A stretch of 64,000 nucleotides of DNA from Puccinellia tenuiflora (GCA_012064385.1 QRDG01000231.1:1215584-1279583); one strand, 5' to 3'. Positions 35,148-47,825 are shown, counted from the stretch's first letter. Notes: generated by a model not told the origin, from the sequence alone. Made by a program: numbers and translations.

Positions 35148-35259
35148 TCAGTGGAGATAGTTTCAACTTAGGAAAGAATCACTAAAACACAACTACAGTT
35201 ACACAATAGTTCAGACACATTGTTTATATATTTCACAAACATGAAAGCATTGGCACAAA
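35148..35259. repeat. Left tandem unit that received the Helitron
   Basis: The unit runs from 'tcagtggagatag' to 'ggcacaaa' and resumes after the Helitron with 'tataacacat' (43398-43407). An intact neighbour unit lies at 43408-43527, with few differences. Confidence 0.9.
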
Positions 35260-35853
35260 TCTAAAGATAACATCCTTGCCCCAGTTGGGGCTCTTCTCAG
35301 CGCGTTTGCACTTTCGACCGTCCGATCGATACTCCCAACGATCCACACCCGTCCGATGTTTTGACCGCGTGAGATAAAGAGCAGTGCCCGCTCAAAACCA
35401 GTGTCGCGTGCGGTCAAAGTGAAACCCTAACCCAATCCCCACACGTCTCTCCTCCCCCAATCCCCTTTCTCCTCTCGTCCTCCGCCGCCGCCCCTCCCCA
35501 GCTCTCCATCCGCCGCCTCGGCCTCCCGCGGCTCCTCGATCCCGCCCCTGCGCCGGCGCCGAGATGGTCCCTGCCACCGCCGGCCTCATCCTCGAGTCCC
35601 TTCCTGCACCGGCTCGCGGTTTTCACGGCCGACGGCACTCGACCATGGATGACGTCGCGGCCGGACGGCTTGGGTGGTGACCTCGGCCTTGGCACGGCTA
35701 GCTTCGGACAGCGGCCTGGCCGGCCGACGGCGGCGAGGAGGACGGCGAACCGGACGGCGGCGACCGCGGGCGTTCGGCTCGACGGTGGCCAGGACGGCTG
35801 GCGACCTACCGACGAGGAGGATGGCGGGGGTCGCGGGAGGAGAAGGAGATCCC

Positions 35854-36068
35854 GGTCCGCCGTCTCAGAGGTCCGACCTCCACTCCCTGCCTGCAGTCTG
35901 TCTCCCACCGTCCAGGGGATTGAGGTGGCGGTCCGCCGCCTCAGAGGTCCGACCTCCACTCCCTGCCTGCAGTCTCTCTCCTGCCGCACAGGGGATTGAG
36001 GCGGCGGTCCGCCGTCTTAGAGGTCCGACCTCCACTCCCGGCCTGCAGTGTCTCTCCTGCCGCACGAT
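35854..36068. repeat. 76-bp tandem repeat, about 2.8 copies, inside the Helitron
   Basis: Units starting GGTCCGCCGTCTCAGAGG at 35854, 35930 and 36006 differ at a few bases. 76 is not a multiple of three, so translation shifts frame in each unit, which argues against a coding repeat. Confidence 0.9.
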
Positions 36069-39000
36069 TTTGCATCTCTCATGCCGCTCCCCTACACCCA
36101 GCGCCCATCGCCGGCTCCTCCGTCCCCACATGCCATCAACTGGATCTGGCGTGCTGCTCGCTGGCCTGGCTACAACGCATCTGCGGGGTCGCCATCTTCC
36201 TCATGACGACCTCATCATGTCTCTTTTCTCTCCATCCAGACCATATCAGTCGGTGCCAACGTGGGCTGGTGCAGCTGGTGGACGTTCCGCAAACTTCACT
36301 GCCTCCTCTTCTTCTCCCTCCCACAAGTACTCTGATTTGCAGGTCAGATGAAGAAGAGAGGAAGGAATAATCCTGATGAAGGCAATTTTTATCTATTGTG
36401 AACACAGTCAGGTTACTCCTATTTTTTAACACAGTCGGGTTACTCCTATTTTTTAATGACTTACATAAGCAACACCTTTCTGATTATCTCTCTCATGTGT
36501 ATGCTGACTCTCAACAGTTCGAGCAAGAGGTGATAGCATGGAGAGGAGAGTCAGTCAGCGGCCAACATCGAGACACACGGTGCTTCTCGCTGCACCTCCT
36601 TGCGTGAGCTCCTCTTTCCTATCTTTGTCTCTAATTTAATTTCTATTCTGCAGCTACTGATTTAATGTTTCTATGTCCATGCATTTTCCTTTTGTAAATC
36701 TTGCTGCACAGGATGTTGTGGAGGATGAGTCGTCCACCAGTCGGTGTTTAAAACTTCAAAACCATAAGCAATGGATGATGGTGGCCGACTGCACGCTGTC
36801 AGTGAATGTTATCAATTTTGCTGCACAGGATGTTATGGGAGATGAGTTGAAACTTACAGCATCATCGGTGCTGAACATCGATGAAACATGAGACAGCTGC
36901 AACGTCTGCTGGTACCGACAAGGGCATGCAGGGTGCATCTGAACCATATTTCCCTATACCATTTAAAATCCATTTCTTTTACTGCATAAGTTTCAGCAAT
37001 ATTGTTTTTATGCCACACTACCATTCTATAACACTAATGAGTTGTTGCTAATATCAGGAGTATTTTGTATACCCAGCTGGCTTTGTGAGTCCATAGAATC
37101 ATGCTGATTTATTTGGCCATGCCATTTATGTAACATGTATGACATCGACACCATGTGAATTAGTCCTTAGCCAAGGTACTTTACCTATTGTCCACTATGT
37201 ATTGTCGATGTTTGTGGTTGTTGCTTGTCATCATCGGCGCAAGGACTGTGTGGGAAGAACAATTCATACTGAGTTCAACTATGCATGTTTTCAGGATAGC
37301 GAGTGTTGACAACAAATTAGTGCAAGCTAAAAATTAGTTTACTTTGTTATTAAACCTATTTATCTCTATACAGTTCCATTTTCCATTATTCAGTTCTCCG
37401 GTAATTTTGTTCTGTATGTTCAGTTGCATTGGTTATAAATCAAGTTATAGGACTGAATTATTATGAATTCATAGACATAATTCGTGGTGATCTGTGGCTG
37501 TGTGGCACAATTTTTTTATTTGTTGAACACCTTATGGTCCTTGTGCTCTTTGTTAGGGCCATATTTTATTAACAATATCCATGCTATCACCCCTTGTTGG
37601 TTCCATTTTCCATTTTCCATTAACAATGTTGCAAATCTGCTCTTGATGGTTCTTTACCCCTTTTATTTGTTCATGTCTAGCTTACTGAAGTTATCGAGAC
37701 GAAGTGCTTGTCAGATTGCTTGCAAGGATGGCGAGGATTTTGCAGGTTGCTATTTTCTTAATGTCGTAATACTATAGCCTTTTCCAGTCTTCTACAATTT
37801 CAAATAATATGTCACACTGAAATATCTGCCTCAGAAGTCAGAAAGATATCTCCCTTTCCAAGCTTTACCCATTCTCTAATATGTTTTCTTTTCCTGTGAA
37901 ATGTGATCTGTTTGCTGCCAAAAGGCTTGTATATGGGCGAGTGCTAATGATAAAAAGTTGTTGTGCAGTGGCTATATATCACTCAAGGTGATCTACAGAT
38001 GTACATTTCAATTGACAAAATATGACGAAGTGTACCAGACGTATTGTGCAATTCTATAAGCCTGAAAAACATTGCATTAGAATATAGAAAGAGTTATACA
38101 AAGTGTATATACTATCTGCTCTACTGTAATTTCTTTGGTCAGACATGCTTTAAAATTTTGTTTTGTCGGTCTTGGTTTGCTGCAGGGTTAGAGGCTTCAG
38201 ACCTTGTGATGATGCCCATGGATCTTGTTCAGTCCTAGGTGAGCACCCAAATTCCGATGATCGGCTATTTAGTTCTGTCGTAATTTATTATTTTAAGGAA
38301 ATAGGAGCAATGTGATTTTGCTTTCTTGAGACTGGAATTGGGTAATTGATCATTTTGGTACAGTCCAATTACAATTACAATTCATGGCTAACATATGCCG
38401 CATATTTATCAGTTTGACTAGACAGTAAAAATTGTACTGGTACTTTACGAATGAACCTTAAAAATTGATATACTTGTGGTTGATCAGTGAATGTGAGTTT
38501 TGATTTAGCCTATCACACATGGTACTGGAACAATGAGCATATCATGGATTTATACCCTGATTGCTTCAGCCTTCAGCTTAGGCATGTGTAGCTTCAGGCT
38601 GAAGTTGGGACCGGCCCAAACATGATGTCATAAATTAGAGAGCTGTGCAGCATAGTAGTCTGCTGATTATTAGGAGTTTTTCTTCCCATGCAACCCCGTC
38701 GCGCTATGACGGTCGACAACAAGGAGGAACTCCATTGGTTTCATTAATATGTTTGAGTAGTTTGTAGATGTGACTCAGAGCCAGTTAGTCTTTTTGCACA
38801 ATTACCTTTTGAGTTCTGCTATGTGCAGTTGCAACTATTTCCTTTTCGAAATAATCATATTTGAGATTCTTATACATTATACCCTTGATTTTGAAAACGG
38901 GTGGTATTCTTAGTGTTACCAACATATTTTGTATCAATCTATCTTGATTGAATATATTTGTGTTCCTATATTGTTTACTCAAGACTGATTATAGCCTGCT

Positions 39001-39644
39001 TTCAATCGAAAGTGTGCCCCGTGCTTGCTTATTTAAAATTGGTAATGTTTCGCTTTACCTTTTTGATTTTTCTTTCGGTTGATTCCCCTTCCTCTGCGGC
39101 GCTCAGTCCTCAACAGCAGCGACTAATCTGGTGGTTGAGGTTGAGTAGGTCAACGCCTCGGTGCTCCATTTGCTCACTTCTTCTCATTCTCCAAGTCATC
39201 TGTTAATTCCCCAATCCTCACAAAATTCTTTCCCTTTTCTGATCTGTGTTACCACTGGCTCTTGGGGTGGATCCGTGTTCATGAACTGGGAGTGGATCGA
39301 AGTTGTTTACCTCTCCCTTTCCGGTTCTGCATATTGTTGCTTGAGGGGCCACGGGATCGACACTGTCCACCTCTCTCTTCCAGTTCTTCGGAGATGGCAA
39401 CCCGGTGGGAGGCAGCGATGAAGGCGGCGGCAAGGGGTCGAGAGGAGAAGAGTTCCGTGCACGGACATGCCCGTTGCCATGGCGACACGTTTCTTCTGAG
39501 TCCACCAGCTCTCCTTCTCTCTGCCTTCAGTGAAGTATGTTGTAGCGTTCCAAGAGAATCCTCTTTCTCTGTACTCCTGCATCGGATCTGAAGCTGCACC
39601 GGTGATCTACCTTCGTCTCCCTCCATGTCCATTGATTGTATGGG

Positions 39645-39758
39645 TAATCCGCCTTGATTTAAGATGGATTGGTGTGTAATGTGCTTAGTGTTGCCCATGT
39701 CTAATCCACCTTGATTACAGATGTATTGGTGTGTAATATGCTTAGTGTTGCTCTGGTC
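39645..39758. repeat. 57-bp tandem duplication inside the Helitron
   Basis: Two units starting TAATCCGCCTTGATT (39645) and TAATCCACCTTGATT (39702) share GTGTGTAAT-TGCTTAGTG. Confidence 0.85.
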
Positions 39759-42700
39759 CGAAGGTATTGCCGTGTGATGGTTGGTGCATATAGGATGAAG
39801 CGAGAGGTGCACATATGTGGATCTGCCAACAACGATGGTATTTATTTTTTCTTCTCTGTTTTATTTAGTTAAAAAATAAGAACATATTTTTAAACAATCT
39901 TTGCCACACTTTTTTTACCATTCTTTATGTTTTGCCTTTTTGTTCTCGCAGTTTATGAAGTATCGTTTTTCTTTACGATATAGCTTTATACACGTTTAAC
40001 CTGATGCTCATTGAAAGGCCCTGGGAAGGTGATTTCGTTTCTAGATGAAGTTGGTACAAGAAAGGCCTTGTTGGTCCCCCTTTCTCCACCACTGTCTGTT
40101 GGAATGCCTGGTGATGGTGGTAGCTCGAAGCCATTGCCAGTGTCTGTCGAGATGCCCAAATGCATTGATCGAATGCATCTCGAGCTTCCGGAGCTATTGC
40201 AGGGTCATAGTGTGACCCATATCCTCGCCCAGGAGCTCTATCGCTGCGAGGGTATTAATTTTTTCTTTCACTTACTGGTGAGTTTGCTATTACTGGATGC
40301 ATGCCAAGTAACTGAGGTAATAGTTTTGTTGCTTCATCAACATTCATTAATTGCCAGTGTTGATTTTCTATGCTCAGCTATGTTGTGAAGTTCGGAGTGT
40401 CCATTGCGATGTCATAGTTGCATCAACCTTAAAACTATGTCTCATATTTTTAAAATGTATGGTTAATAGCCAGGTAGTACTTTTGTCATTGTTATACGAA
40501 CTTAAGTAGATGGAATGTATCATGTTCATAATAAGATATGTAGGGAAAGGGACTAACCTAGGAGATTATTGTAGTTCTTGGTTGGGCTGTGTGAGTACCT
40601 CTTCTATTGCAACAACAGCTATGTTGGCTCGATGCGTAATTGTTTGCAACTGCAATCTGTTCTGACTATCGTACTTTTTGAATCCCCATTTGTTAATACA
40701 ACAAATGTCATGTGGTTAATGAATCACAGAATGAAATTGTTGTACTTCATGGTATTTGTTGCAGATAATAAGTGCACAGATGGAGTCACTACCGGCGATT
40801 ATTGGACGATGGGCTGAGAACCGACTAGAGTAATGCTTTTTCATGGTATAATGCACATCTCACATCCAACTATGCTACTCAAAGATTAGCCGTTTGTGTA
40901 TGGTTGTATCTTTGTGATGTAGAATCATTGATTATAGTCCTAAGACACAGGTCTTGCAATCTTCATAATGATGGCTGTGATCTCCGTGTTTGTTTTACCC
41001 ACTAATGTTCAGTTTGCTAATTGGTAGCTAATGTATACTCACTTTCGCTAGAAAGATCACTATTTCTGAAAATAAAAGTTTAGTGCGTTTTAACTTCTGT
41101 GCTTTTTAAGTAAACTCACTTTCTTAAGAGTTTCACTTATATGTGTGCAGCGTCTGGATCATTGCATATATGTATTGTTTTTCTTATAGGTACATTCCAT
41201 TCTGGGTTAAAAGGGTAGGCTAACCAAATGCATGTAGACATATTTATCTTTTTCGTATTGCTTAACTAGGTCATTGAAATAACATATAACACTTGAAGTA
41301 ATGGTCTTATCTTGCTATGTGAAATTGTTGGTTGTTTGTTCTAACGAGTAAACCATAGACTTGGTGCTCTTTAAAAGAGAACATATGTTGGTCTAATGAG
41401 TAGACGGCGGTGTCTTTCAATATTTTTTTTTCTAGACAAAAATCACACAATTGATTTTCTTACCAGTTGAACTATAGGTCAGCATTTATTCCTTTTCTTA
41501 TTGTTTGAATTCTTGCTTATCTGACCTCCAAATAGATCCTCGACCTGCAGAGTGACATGACTGAACTGTTTGGCGGCTAGCCTTTACACCTACAGAGTGA
41601 TCGTACACCTGCAAGTTTCCAATAATTAATGGTGGTTTATGATCGATGACTCGGTGTTGTGCCTTCCAGTGGGCAACTTTTCTCTAAGACCTCCATGCTT
41701 CTCCTGACCTCCTCCCATGATCTCATCAGAAGAGAGTCAGATGTGTCGTTCTATATCATGTTCATCTGTTCAAATGCAGTTCAAGTGCTCTTAGGTGATA
41801 CGATGCAAATGCTACCTCATTTGTTCTTCATTGTCATTTGTAAAAAATACTTTGATAAACAATATATTTAGTATTTCTTGCAACAATGCAGTTCACTTAT
41901 TTAATTTTCATCTACTTCCATTTCATTTGGTTCTTTATGCCTCGACAATGAATCAAAACACCCATTTGATTTTATTATTAAGGTATGTACATTTCTGCGT
42001 TAATTCTAGCCATGATCTGCTTCAGTGCTAAATTTTGCTTTTCTTATTAATTCTATGTGTTCTGCAGTTTCTTTTTCAAGAAATACAACATAGTCCTATA
42101 ATTCTGTTTCTGAAGACTACAAAAAATATGTTGGAATAATGATTCGGTTTCATGTTAGGTAAGAAATCTGCACTACAAATCCAGACCTTCCTACAGCTAC
42201 TGTCTACTCTTTATCTATCGGTTTGAATAACTTATATGGTTCCAGATTCTGTACAGATACTTCTTGTAAGACTATTCCCTCTACGTTATAAATTTTTGAT
42301 AAAACAACTTTGAAACTCTTTAAAGGCTGAAGTAATGTGGAACTATTAGATGTATCCTCATGTATGTTCAGCTCATAGATTATATGCATGCCAGCCTGCC
42401 AGGTATTAAAATATTCCTATTAGAGAAAATAGATGTAGGTAACATGAGCATTAGTGTTTTCATCGCTATGTTAAGTGCATTTCTATCTGGAAGTGAAGTT
42501 CTTCGGCTTTTATCGCTTTCAGATAATTATGTTGTTACTAATAACATTAGGAAATTACAAAGTCGCATAGGCTACTGTCCTAAATCTATTCATATCAAAT
42601 AAGATATTGTGCTTCCTATAATTAAAAGAACTAAGTTGTTAAGCTGATAAAGTGGTCAATAGTTTACACTACAAAGTTGCCTAAACTAACAGTGCGGCAG

Positions 42701-43369
42701 CAAATGAAACAAAATTTACCAGGTTAATTAAAGATTTAAATATTTTGCAATAGTTAGATTCCACAATCTGCATGACATGTATAATCAGAATATATAACAT
42801 GTATATTCCGTTAACATAGGTAATCAAAATATGCATACCCTGCAGCTCACGAGTCGAACCTATACATTATAGTAAATGACCAACTGGTACTATATTTTAA
42901 GTTACTGTACCTAACTACATACATCATCTTGCAGGATTATTTTGTTATGCGTCTAAATATAGTCCATTCGTGCTACTTCGTCCGTCGATGGCCATGATCG
43001 GTTCACTTTTCAATGTTATATATACTGCTTCAAGCGGGGTGCAAGCCTCTTTCTACTTGAGCTGATGAACCCCATCCGATTATCCGACCCTTATAATGTA
43101 ACTTAGTTTATATAGTACTATGTTTCCTTCGTATAAACCTACCAAACCTCCTTATGCTTTAACTTCACTGCTTCATTCTACTGTAAATAACTATCTGATT
43201 GTATCCGGATATGTTACCAGTGTTGTTATTGTTAACATCGTCTCAATGTTTGTATGCCATTCTCTCTCTATGTTGCTTATATTCCTGCCTGAGATATTAG
43301 CTTATTCTCAGTAATCTGTATTAATACATGAGAATTACGGGCAAAATATTTTTCGAATCAAATGGTGGC

Positions 43370-43385
43370 GCGCGGCAAGCCGCGC
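43370..43385 (+). other. Helitron 3' terminal hairpin
   Basis: Perfect 7-bp stem GCGCGGC/GCCGCGC around AA, 12 bases from the CTAG terminus. This is the structure expected to signal the end of rolling-circle transposition. Confidence 0.9.
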
Positions 43386-43407
43386 TTTTAAATCTAGTAT
43401 AACACAT

Positions 43408-43527
43408 TCAGTGGAGATAGTTTCAACTTAGGAAAGAATCACTAAAACACAACTGCAGTTACACAATAGTTTAGGCACATTGTATACATTTCACAAACAT
43501 GAAAGCATTGGCACAAATATAACACAT
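43408..43527. repeat. Right tandem unit with the empty Helitron site
   Basis: A 120-bp copy of the sequence at 35148-35259 plus 43398-43407. It reads uninterrupted across the insertion point. Confidence 0.9.
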
Positions 43528-44229
43528 TCATTGTATCAATAGAACAAACACTGCACTGTTTTTGTAGGGGCAGCCCCTACGTGTTGTGGATGATTTTATT
43601 AAAATCGAACAAACATTGCACTATTACATTTGTTCTTCATACATTTTCATGAATAAATTTCCGTTTAAGTATACAAGTACGACCCGAGGGCTTATAATGT
43701 GTGTCTTTAGTTGTGGAACTTTGCAGAAGTGGTGGAGCATGAAAATTCAGAGAAATGTTTAATTGCATCGTTGTTGTCGACGAATCGTACGTTTGCACCT
43801 CCCATCCATCATTCCTCCAAGTAAAGCAGCAGCCGAGATAAGAACATATTGGACGCTCATACACTCATTTAACTACTCCGAATGGATTTAAATACTGGTA
43901 TGAATTTTCTTAATCTCTTTAAGAGCTGATGTAAACAATTACAACCCCGGTGGCTCGTGTATATGCTCTTCTAGGGAAAACGGACCTGGAAAATGACAAG
44001 TGCGCAAGCACATCGATGTCAACGGCAAGGACATACTTTATCACCTCTTTGCATCTTCCCTCTCCGTGTTTCCTGGAAGTTCTGTAGCAAAGGCAAGCAC
44101 GTATCGGACGCTTGGTGCACTCATTTGCTTAAAACCCACACGGATTCATGAAAAAAGTCATACTAACCTACTACTAGTAATCATCTTTGGTTGCCTCCTC
44201 ATGTAACATCTATGCCCGCAGTCATCAAT
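43528..44229. other. Intergenic DNA with a short palindrome
   Basis: A perfect 17-nt inverted repeat, GTAGGGGCAGCCCCTAC (43564-43580), is bracketed by 16-bp direct repeats beginning GAACAAACA (43542 and 43607). Nothing coding is seen. Confidence 0.5.
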
Positions 44230-44381
44230 GTACAAGGGTACGTACATCAAGATCAACGAGTTCAGATTTATTTGCACGCAGAGGCGTACGAGAATGGATA
44301 TGCTTGTTAGCTGAATATTGTACTAGTACTGGTATGTGCGAGCGAGACGATGGAGGCGGAACTGGCGGCGTCCGGGTTCAT

Positions 44382-44675
44382 TCACGCGGCAGGCGGCGAG
44401 GGCACGAGGCTGCAGTCGGCGAGGCATATGGCGTTACGCTCGACACAGGCCATGGCGCAGCCGGGCGTCTCGCTGGACGGGTTGGTCGCGCACGCCGTAG
44501 CGCAGCCCGTCACCTCCGTGGCGCAGCCCATGAGGCAGCCCACGATGTTGGCGCTCGACCCGACCTCGGGGTCAGGGTCGGGCTCGCCGGCCGCGGCTAC
44601 CACCAGCGCGGCGGCGACGACAAGGAACGCGATGGCGACGCCGCGACGAACGGTGGAGGCACTAGCACCGGCCAT
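44382..44675 (-). CDS. Small secreted eight-cysteine peptide, copy B
   Basis: The gene is a single 97-codon exon, with about 21 amino-acid differences from copy A at 32648-32941. Signal peptide, EPDPDPE spacer, all eight cysteines, their spacing and the LVPSPPAA tail are the same. Several changes sit between the cysteines (for example charge changes in the second and fourth loops), which leaves the scaffold intact and alters the surface. The region about 230 bp upstream of the ATG is interrupted by a 2.5-kb PIF/Harbinger element, so its promoter may differ from that of copy A. Family and function are unknown to me. Confidence 0.75.
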   Translation of the reverse strand: MAGASASTVRRGVAIAFLVVAAALVVAAAGEPDPDPEVGSSANIVGCLMGCATEVTGCATACATNPSSETPGCAMACVERNAICLADCSLVPSPPAA

Positions 44676-45382
44676 GTTGAGCTGCAGCCTTTTGTGTGGA
44701 CTGTGAGTCTGCGATGGGCATGGGACGACAGGCGGGGCCTTCTATAGAACTTGACGCCACGACGAACGGTGGAGGAATGGCTACGCTGTAGAACTTGTTC
44801 CAGGAAGAGCGCGCGCATCCAAGATGGATGCTTGGGGCGACGGGGCATGAGGAACTTGTGATCACTGATGAGAAGGCGGTTGCGCCTGCCAGAAACACGA
44901 AGCTTAAGGGTGTGTTTGGTAGCATGTCTCATTCTGGCATGGCCATTTCCTCTGATACAAGCTGACCCTGGGCATGCCGAGTTGAGATTCTCCTGTGTGT
45001 TTGGTAGCCTGTCTGTGATGAGCTATGCTGAGTTGAGATGTTGTTTCGTAGCATGTGTCTGTTTAGCCTAGCTGAGCTGATATTTTGTTTGGTAGACTGT
45101 ATCTGAGTTAGTTGTGGTTACCTCCTCTCTGAGGTGGTGAGGATACCGCCACTACTGATATATAAAATGCATATTTAAACAAAAACAACATAATTTCAGC
45201 ACATAATATTAACTTTTAGCACCAAAATAACACATTTTAACATTATAAATAAGGCTAGACAACACATAAGCAGATCCAAAATACACGCTCCATAGCAAAT
45301 CCGTAATACATGGTCTGAATCCATAGGTCCTAATTAGCATTACAGAAGAGATAGTGTTTCAAGTTTCATTGACAAATACAAG

Positions 45383-45898
45383 TCACACAAGATTAGGATT
45401 TTTTGCAATGATACGCTTGAACGAGGCTTGACGAACATCAACATCCATCTTCAGGAAATTAAGACCCTTACCCTTGTGCTCCGTCAAATAATCTAAAACA
45501 GCCAACCGTTTATCCATGTTGAAATCGGTAAAGTCCATAACAGCTTTGTACAAATCAGGACGTGTTTCCGTATGGCATGTGTTATTGATAGCACCCGCCA
45601 CATCACGCAATGCATCAGACATGTTGTTACATCGAATTGTATCTTCTTAACTCAAGATAGAAGCCCTCTTCCTCTTCTTATTTGAGGTCGTAGGTGAAGG
45701 AGTAGTGCCACCAACGCCACTAGCATCAAAGTCCAAATCAATAGGAGTAGCTGCCCCAATACCTTCACCATTTGTGTCTTGACCCTCCAAATCAATAGGC
45801 ATCCCTGGACGTTCCACGTTAATTGGTTTTCCCAAAGGCTCATTCGACCCCATTGCAAACTTTCCCGTGGCTAGCTTATCAGCAAAGCAAGCTTCCAT
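45383..45898 (-). pseudogene. Remnant of the PIF/Harbinger Myb-like ORF1 protein
   Basis: Two minus-strand pieces (45898-45647 and 45622-45383) resemble the C-terminal half of the Myb/SANT-like partner protein of plant PIF elements. First comes an acidic linker ending in a KKRKR basic patch, then a helical tail with VAGAINNT and LYKAVMDF. A stop separates the pieces. The DNA-binding Myb domain itself is missing. Confidence 0.6.
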
Positions 45899-46000
45899 AT
45901 AATCAAAGTTAACAAGTGGTTTGTTCAGAAATTCAGCATCCTTAGAAGTATCCTACATGTATTATTGAAAATGACAGATTTCAGCTCATTTCAGGTCATT

Positions 46001-46555
46001 TCAGCACATATCAGCACTAAATATAGCTAATTCAGCATGTTTCAACACTAAAGAGAGATAATTCAGTACATATGTAGATAATTCAGATTTCAGAATGTAC
46101 ATACATACCAGAGGCTGGATCATCTCAGCTCGCAACTCTCCAACAGCATACAATGCCGCCTTAAAATACCTACTGATTACTTCAATAGATCTCCTAAAAG
46201 TAGGTTGTAGAGCCCTAAACCTTGTGTTGTGGCCAACTATTAGGAGAAACATGGCTACTTGTTCCTCAATAGAAGTATGAATACTATCCGCTAATAATTC
46301 TCTCTCTCTAAACAAAGTACACAAACGAAAGAAGGGGGCTCTTTTCATTCTCAGCTGATTTAGGCAATTTGTGTCGGTAGAATGATATATATTTGCTTGC
46401 CTAACAACATCTACGTCAATCCTACGACCTATTGAAATCGTTGGAGTTTGTTTCCTAGCTCTCCTTGAGATAAACACCATATAAGCACCCAATACAGCCG
46501 CAAGACCAGCTGCTTTCACAATTAACCGCCTGCGTTTTCTTGCCAAATCATCCAT
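46001..46555 (-). pseudogene. N-terminal part of a HARBI1-like transposase
   Basis: The minus-strand frame contains the region preceding the catalytic domain of plant Harbinger transposases, including FFRLCTLFRERELL, EEQVAMFLLIVGHN and FRRSIEVISRYFKAALYAVG. It stops after about 180 residues and lacks the DDE nuclease domain, so it is inactive. Confidence 0.8.
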
Positions 46556-47825
46556 CTAAACAAAATAAGAACATATCATTCTTGTTGCAGACAACAAATA
46601 CTCAGCATTTGTAATGAATGCACCTACTACATACAACATAAAAATGCCAATTATACTACCAACAAGAGTATACATCCGCTGTCATATCATAAAACGGAAA
46701 ACAGAGTGTAAGTTAGAGGATTACCTTACACGTGGAAGGTGCAGTTGTTGCTGTTCTAGCTTGGAGAAGATCTGCCGGTCGAGGTACAGGTCCTGCCGGT
46801 GCAGATCTGGAGTTGAGTTGAGGAGGAGATCCTGTCGGCCGAGGTGGAGCTTAGGGACGACATCGGGGTGCCGTGCTACCGGTGCTCGACGGGTCAACGA
46901 GCTATTCCGGGGACGCGGTCGGAGAAGCTCCTGAGATCCATCGCGATGGGATCAGGGCGAGGTGAGAGTAGGGAGGGGCAAGGTGAGAGCGGGACGGGGA
47001 GGGGCGAGGTGAAAGCGGGACAGGCGGGCGGGGCGAGGTGAGAGCGGGCGGCGGAGCAGAGGGCTTGGGGCGGGGAGGGGGGATTTTTTTGGGGTCTGGC
47101 GGCGCGGCTCGGGAAGGAGGAGGTGAGAGGAAGGGAGAGGGAGGGGTTGGGGTGAGGGTTTTCCGTCGCGGGCCGGGTTGGCACGAGCGGGAAGTTTTCG
47201 GGGGGGGGGGGGGGGGGGGGGGGACGCGCGCGACTCGTTTTTCGGGGCGAGGAGAGCCGGGATGAGTAGCGAAGCTCGATTCCAGGTTCTCTCCTCAGCC
47301 TGGCTGAGAGGCCTTTTCGGGTTGAGCTGGGCATGGCCCAAAGTCATGAAGCAGGCTACCAAACACCCAAATGAAGTATGGAGAGGGAATCTCTCAGCTG
47401 GGGCAGGCTACCAAACACACCCTAAGCTTCTCCTCTCACCCGATCTGGGAAGGATCTATCGCTGTGCAGGTCGGGTGACATGGGAGAGGGCCGGTTCAGG
47501 AGCGGGGGAAACAAGAAGAAAACCGCTGACGTGCCATGTCAATTGTACCTGACAATCAGTACCCATTTGATAGACTGCAGCTAAAACTTACTAGGGATAA
47601 AAACTGGAACAACATTCGCAAAATGGGGTAATCAGTGTAACTGTGTAAGAAGCCAACAACTTTAATTAACTGTACTTTCTCTGAGATGGCGACCCCATCG
47701 TGCATGTTAAAGCACTGGTCCCTTTTTACAGAAATACTAACATTTTTTGTTGCATATCCTCCATTTTTGTGGCAATTACCACATCAAAATGCTCATTTCA
47801 TCGGAAAGCAACCATTATAGGATAC

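Larger units (their letters stand above)
35260..43397 (+). mobile_element. Non-autonomous Helitron, 8.1 kb
   Basis: The element starts TCTAAAGATAAC after an A and ends CTAG before a T, the A/T insertion site typical of Helitrons. Twelve bases from the 3' end lies a perfect hairpin, GCGCGGC-AA-GCCGCGC (43370-43385), followed by TTTTAAATCTAG. The adjacent tandem unit shows the uninterrupted site 'ggcacaaa/tataacacat' at 43510-43527, which proves the boundaries. No Rep/helicase gene is visible. The interior looks gene-like, with a GC-rich 5' part (35420-36350) followed by long AT-rich stretches, but I recognise no product. Short tandem duplications include 76-bp (35854), 28-bp (36400) and 57-bp (39645) units. 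A plus-strand frame at 40011-40388 is open but unidentified. Confidence 0.88.
44908..47422 (-). mobile_element. PIF/Harbinger element with Myb-like and transposase remnants
   Basis: Terminal inverted repeats are GGGTGTGTTTGGTAGC and its inverse ending CCAAACACACCC. The target TAA is duplicated at 44905-44907 and 47423-47425. Both PIF/Harbinger genes survive in part on the minus strand (46555-46001 and 45898-45383). Near the right end is a 24-base G-run (47200-47223). The 2515-bp length is well below that of autonomous relatives, so it is internally deleted and non-autonomous. Confidence 0.9.
44230..47818. repeat. Segmental duplication, copy B (split by a PIF/Harbinger insertion)
   Basis: Homologous to 32553-33552. 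The homology is continuous up to 44907 and resumes at 47423, with the inserted element between. The two copies are about 10.7 kb apart in direct orientation and contain the paralogous peptide genes. Confidence 0.85.

Noticed and set aside
35414..36351. Overlapping long frames on both strands in the GC-rich 5' part of the Helitron
   Set aside because: They run through a 76-bp tandem repeat whose unit is not a multiple of three, and no protein family is recognisable. I could not support a gene.
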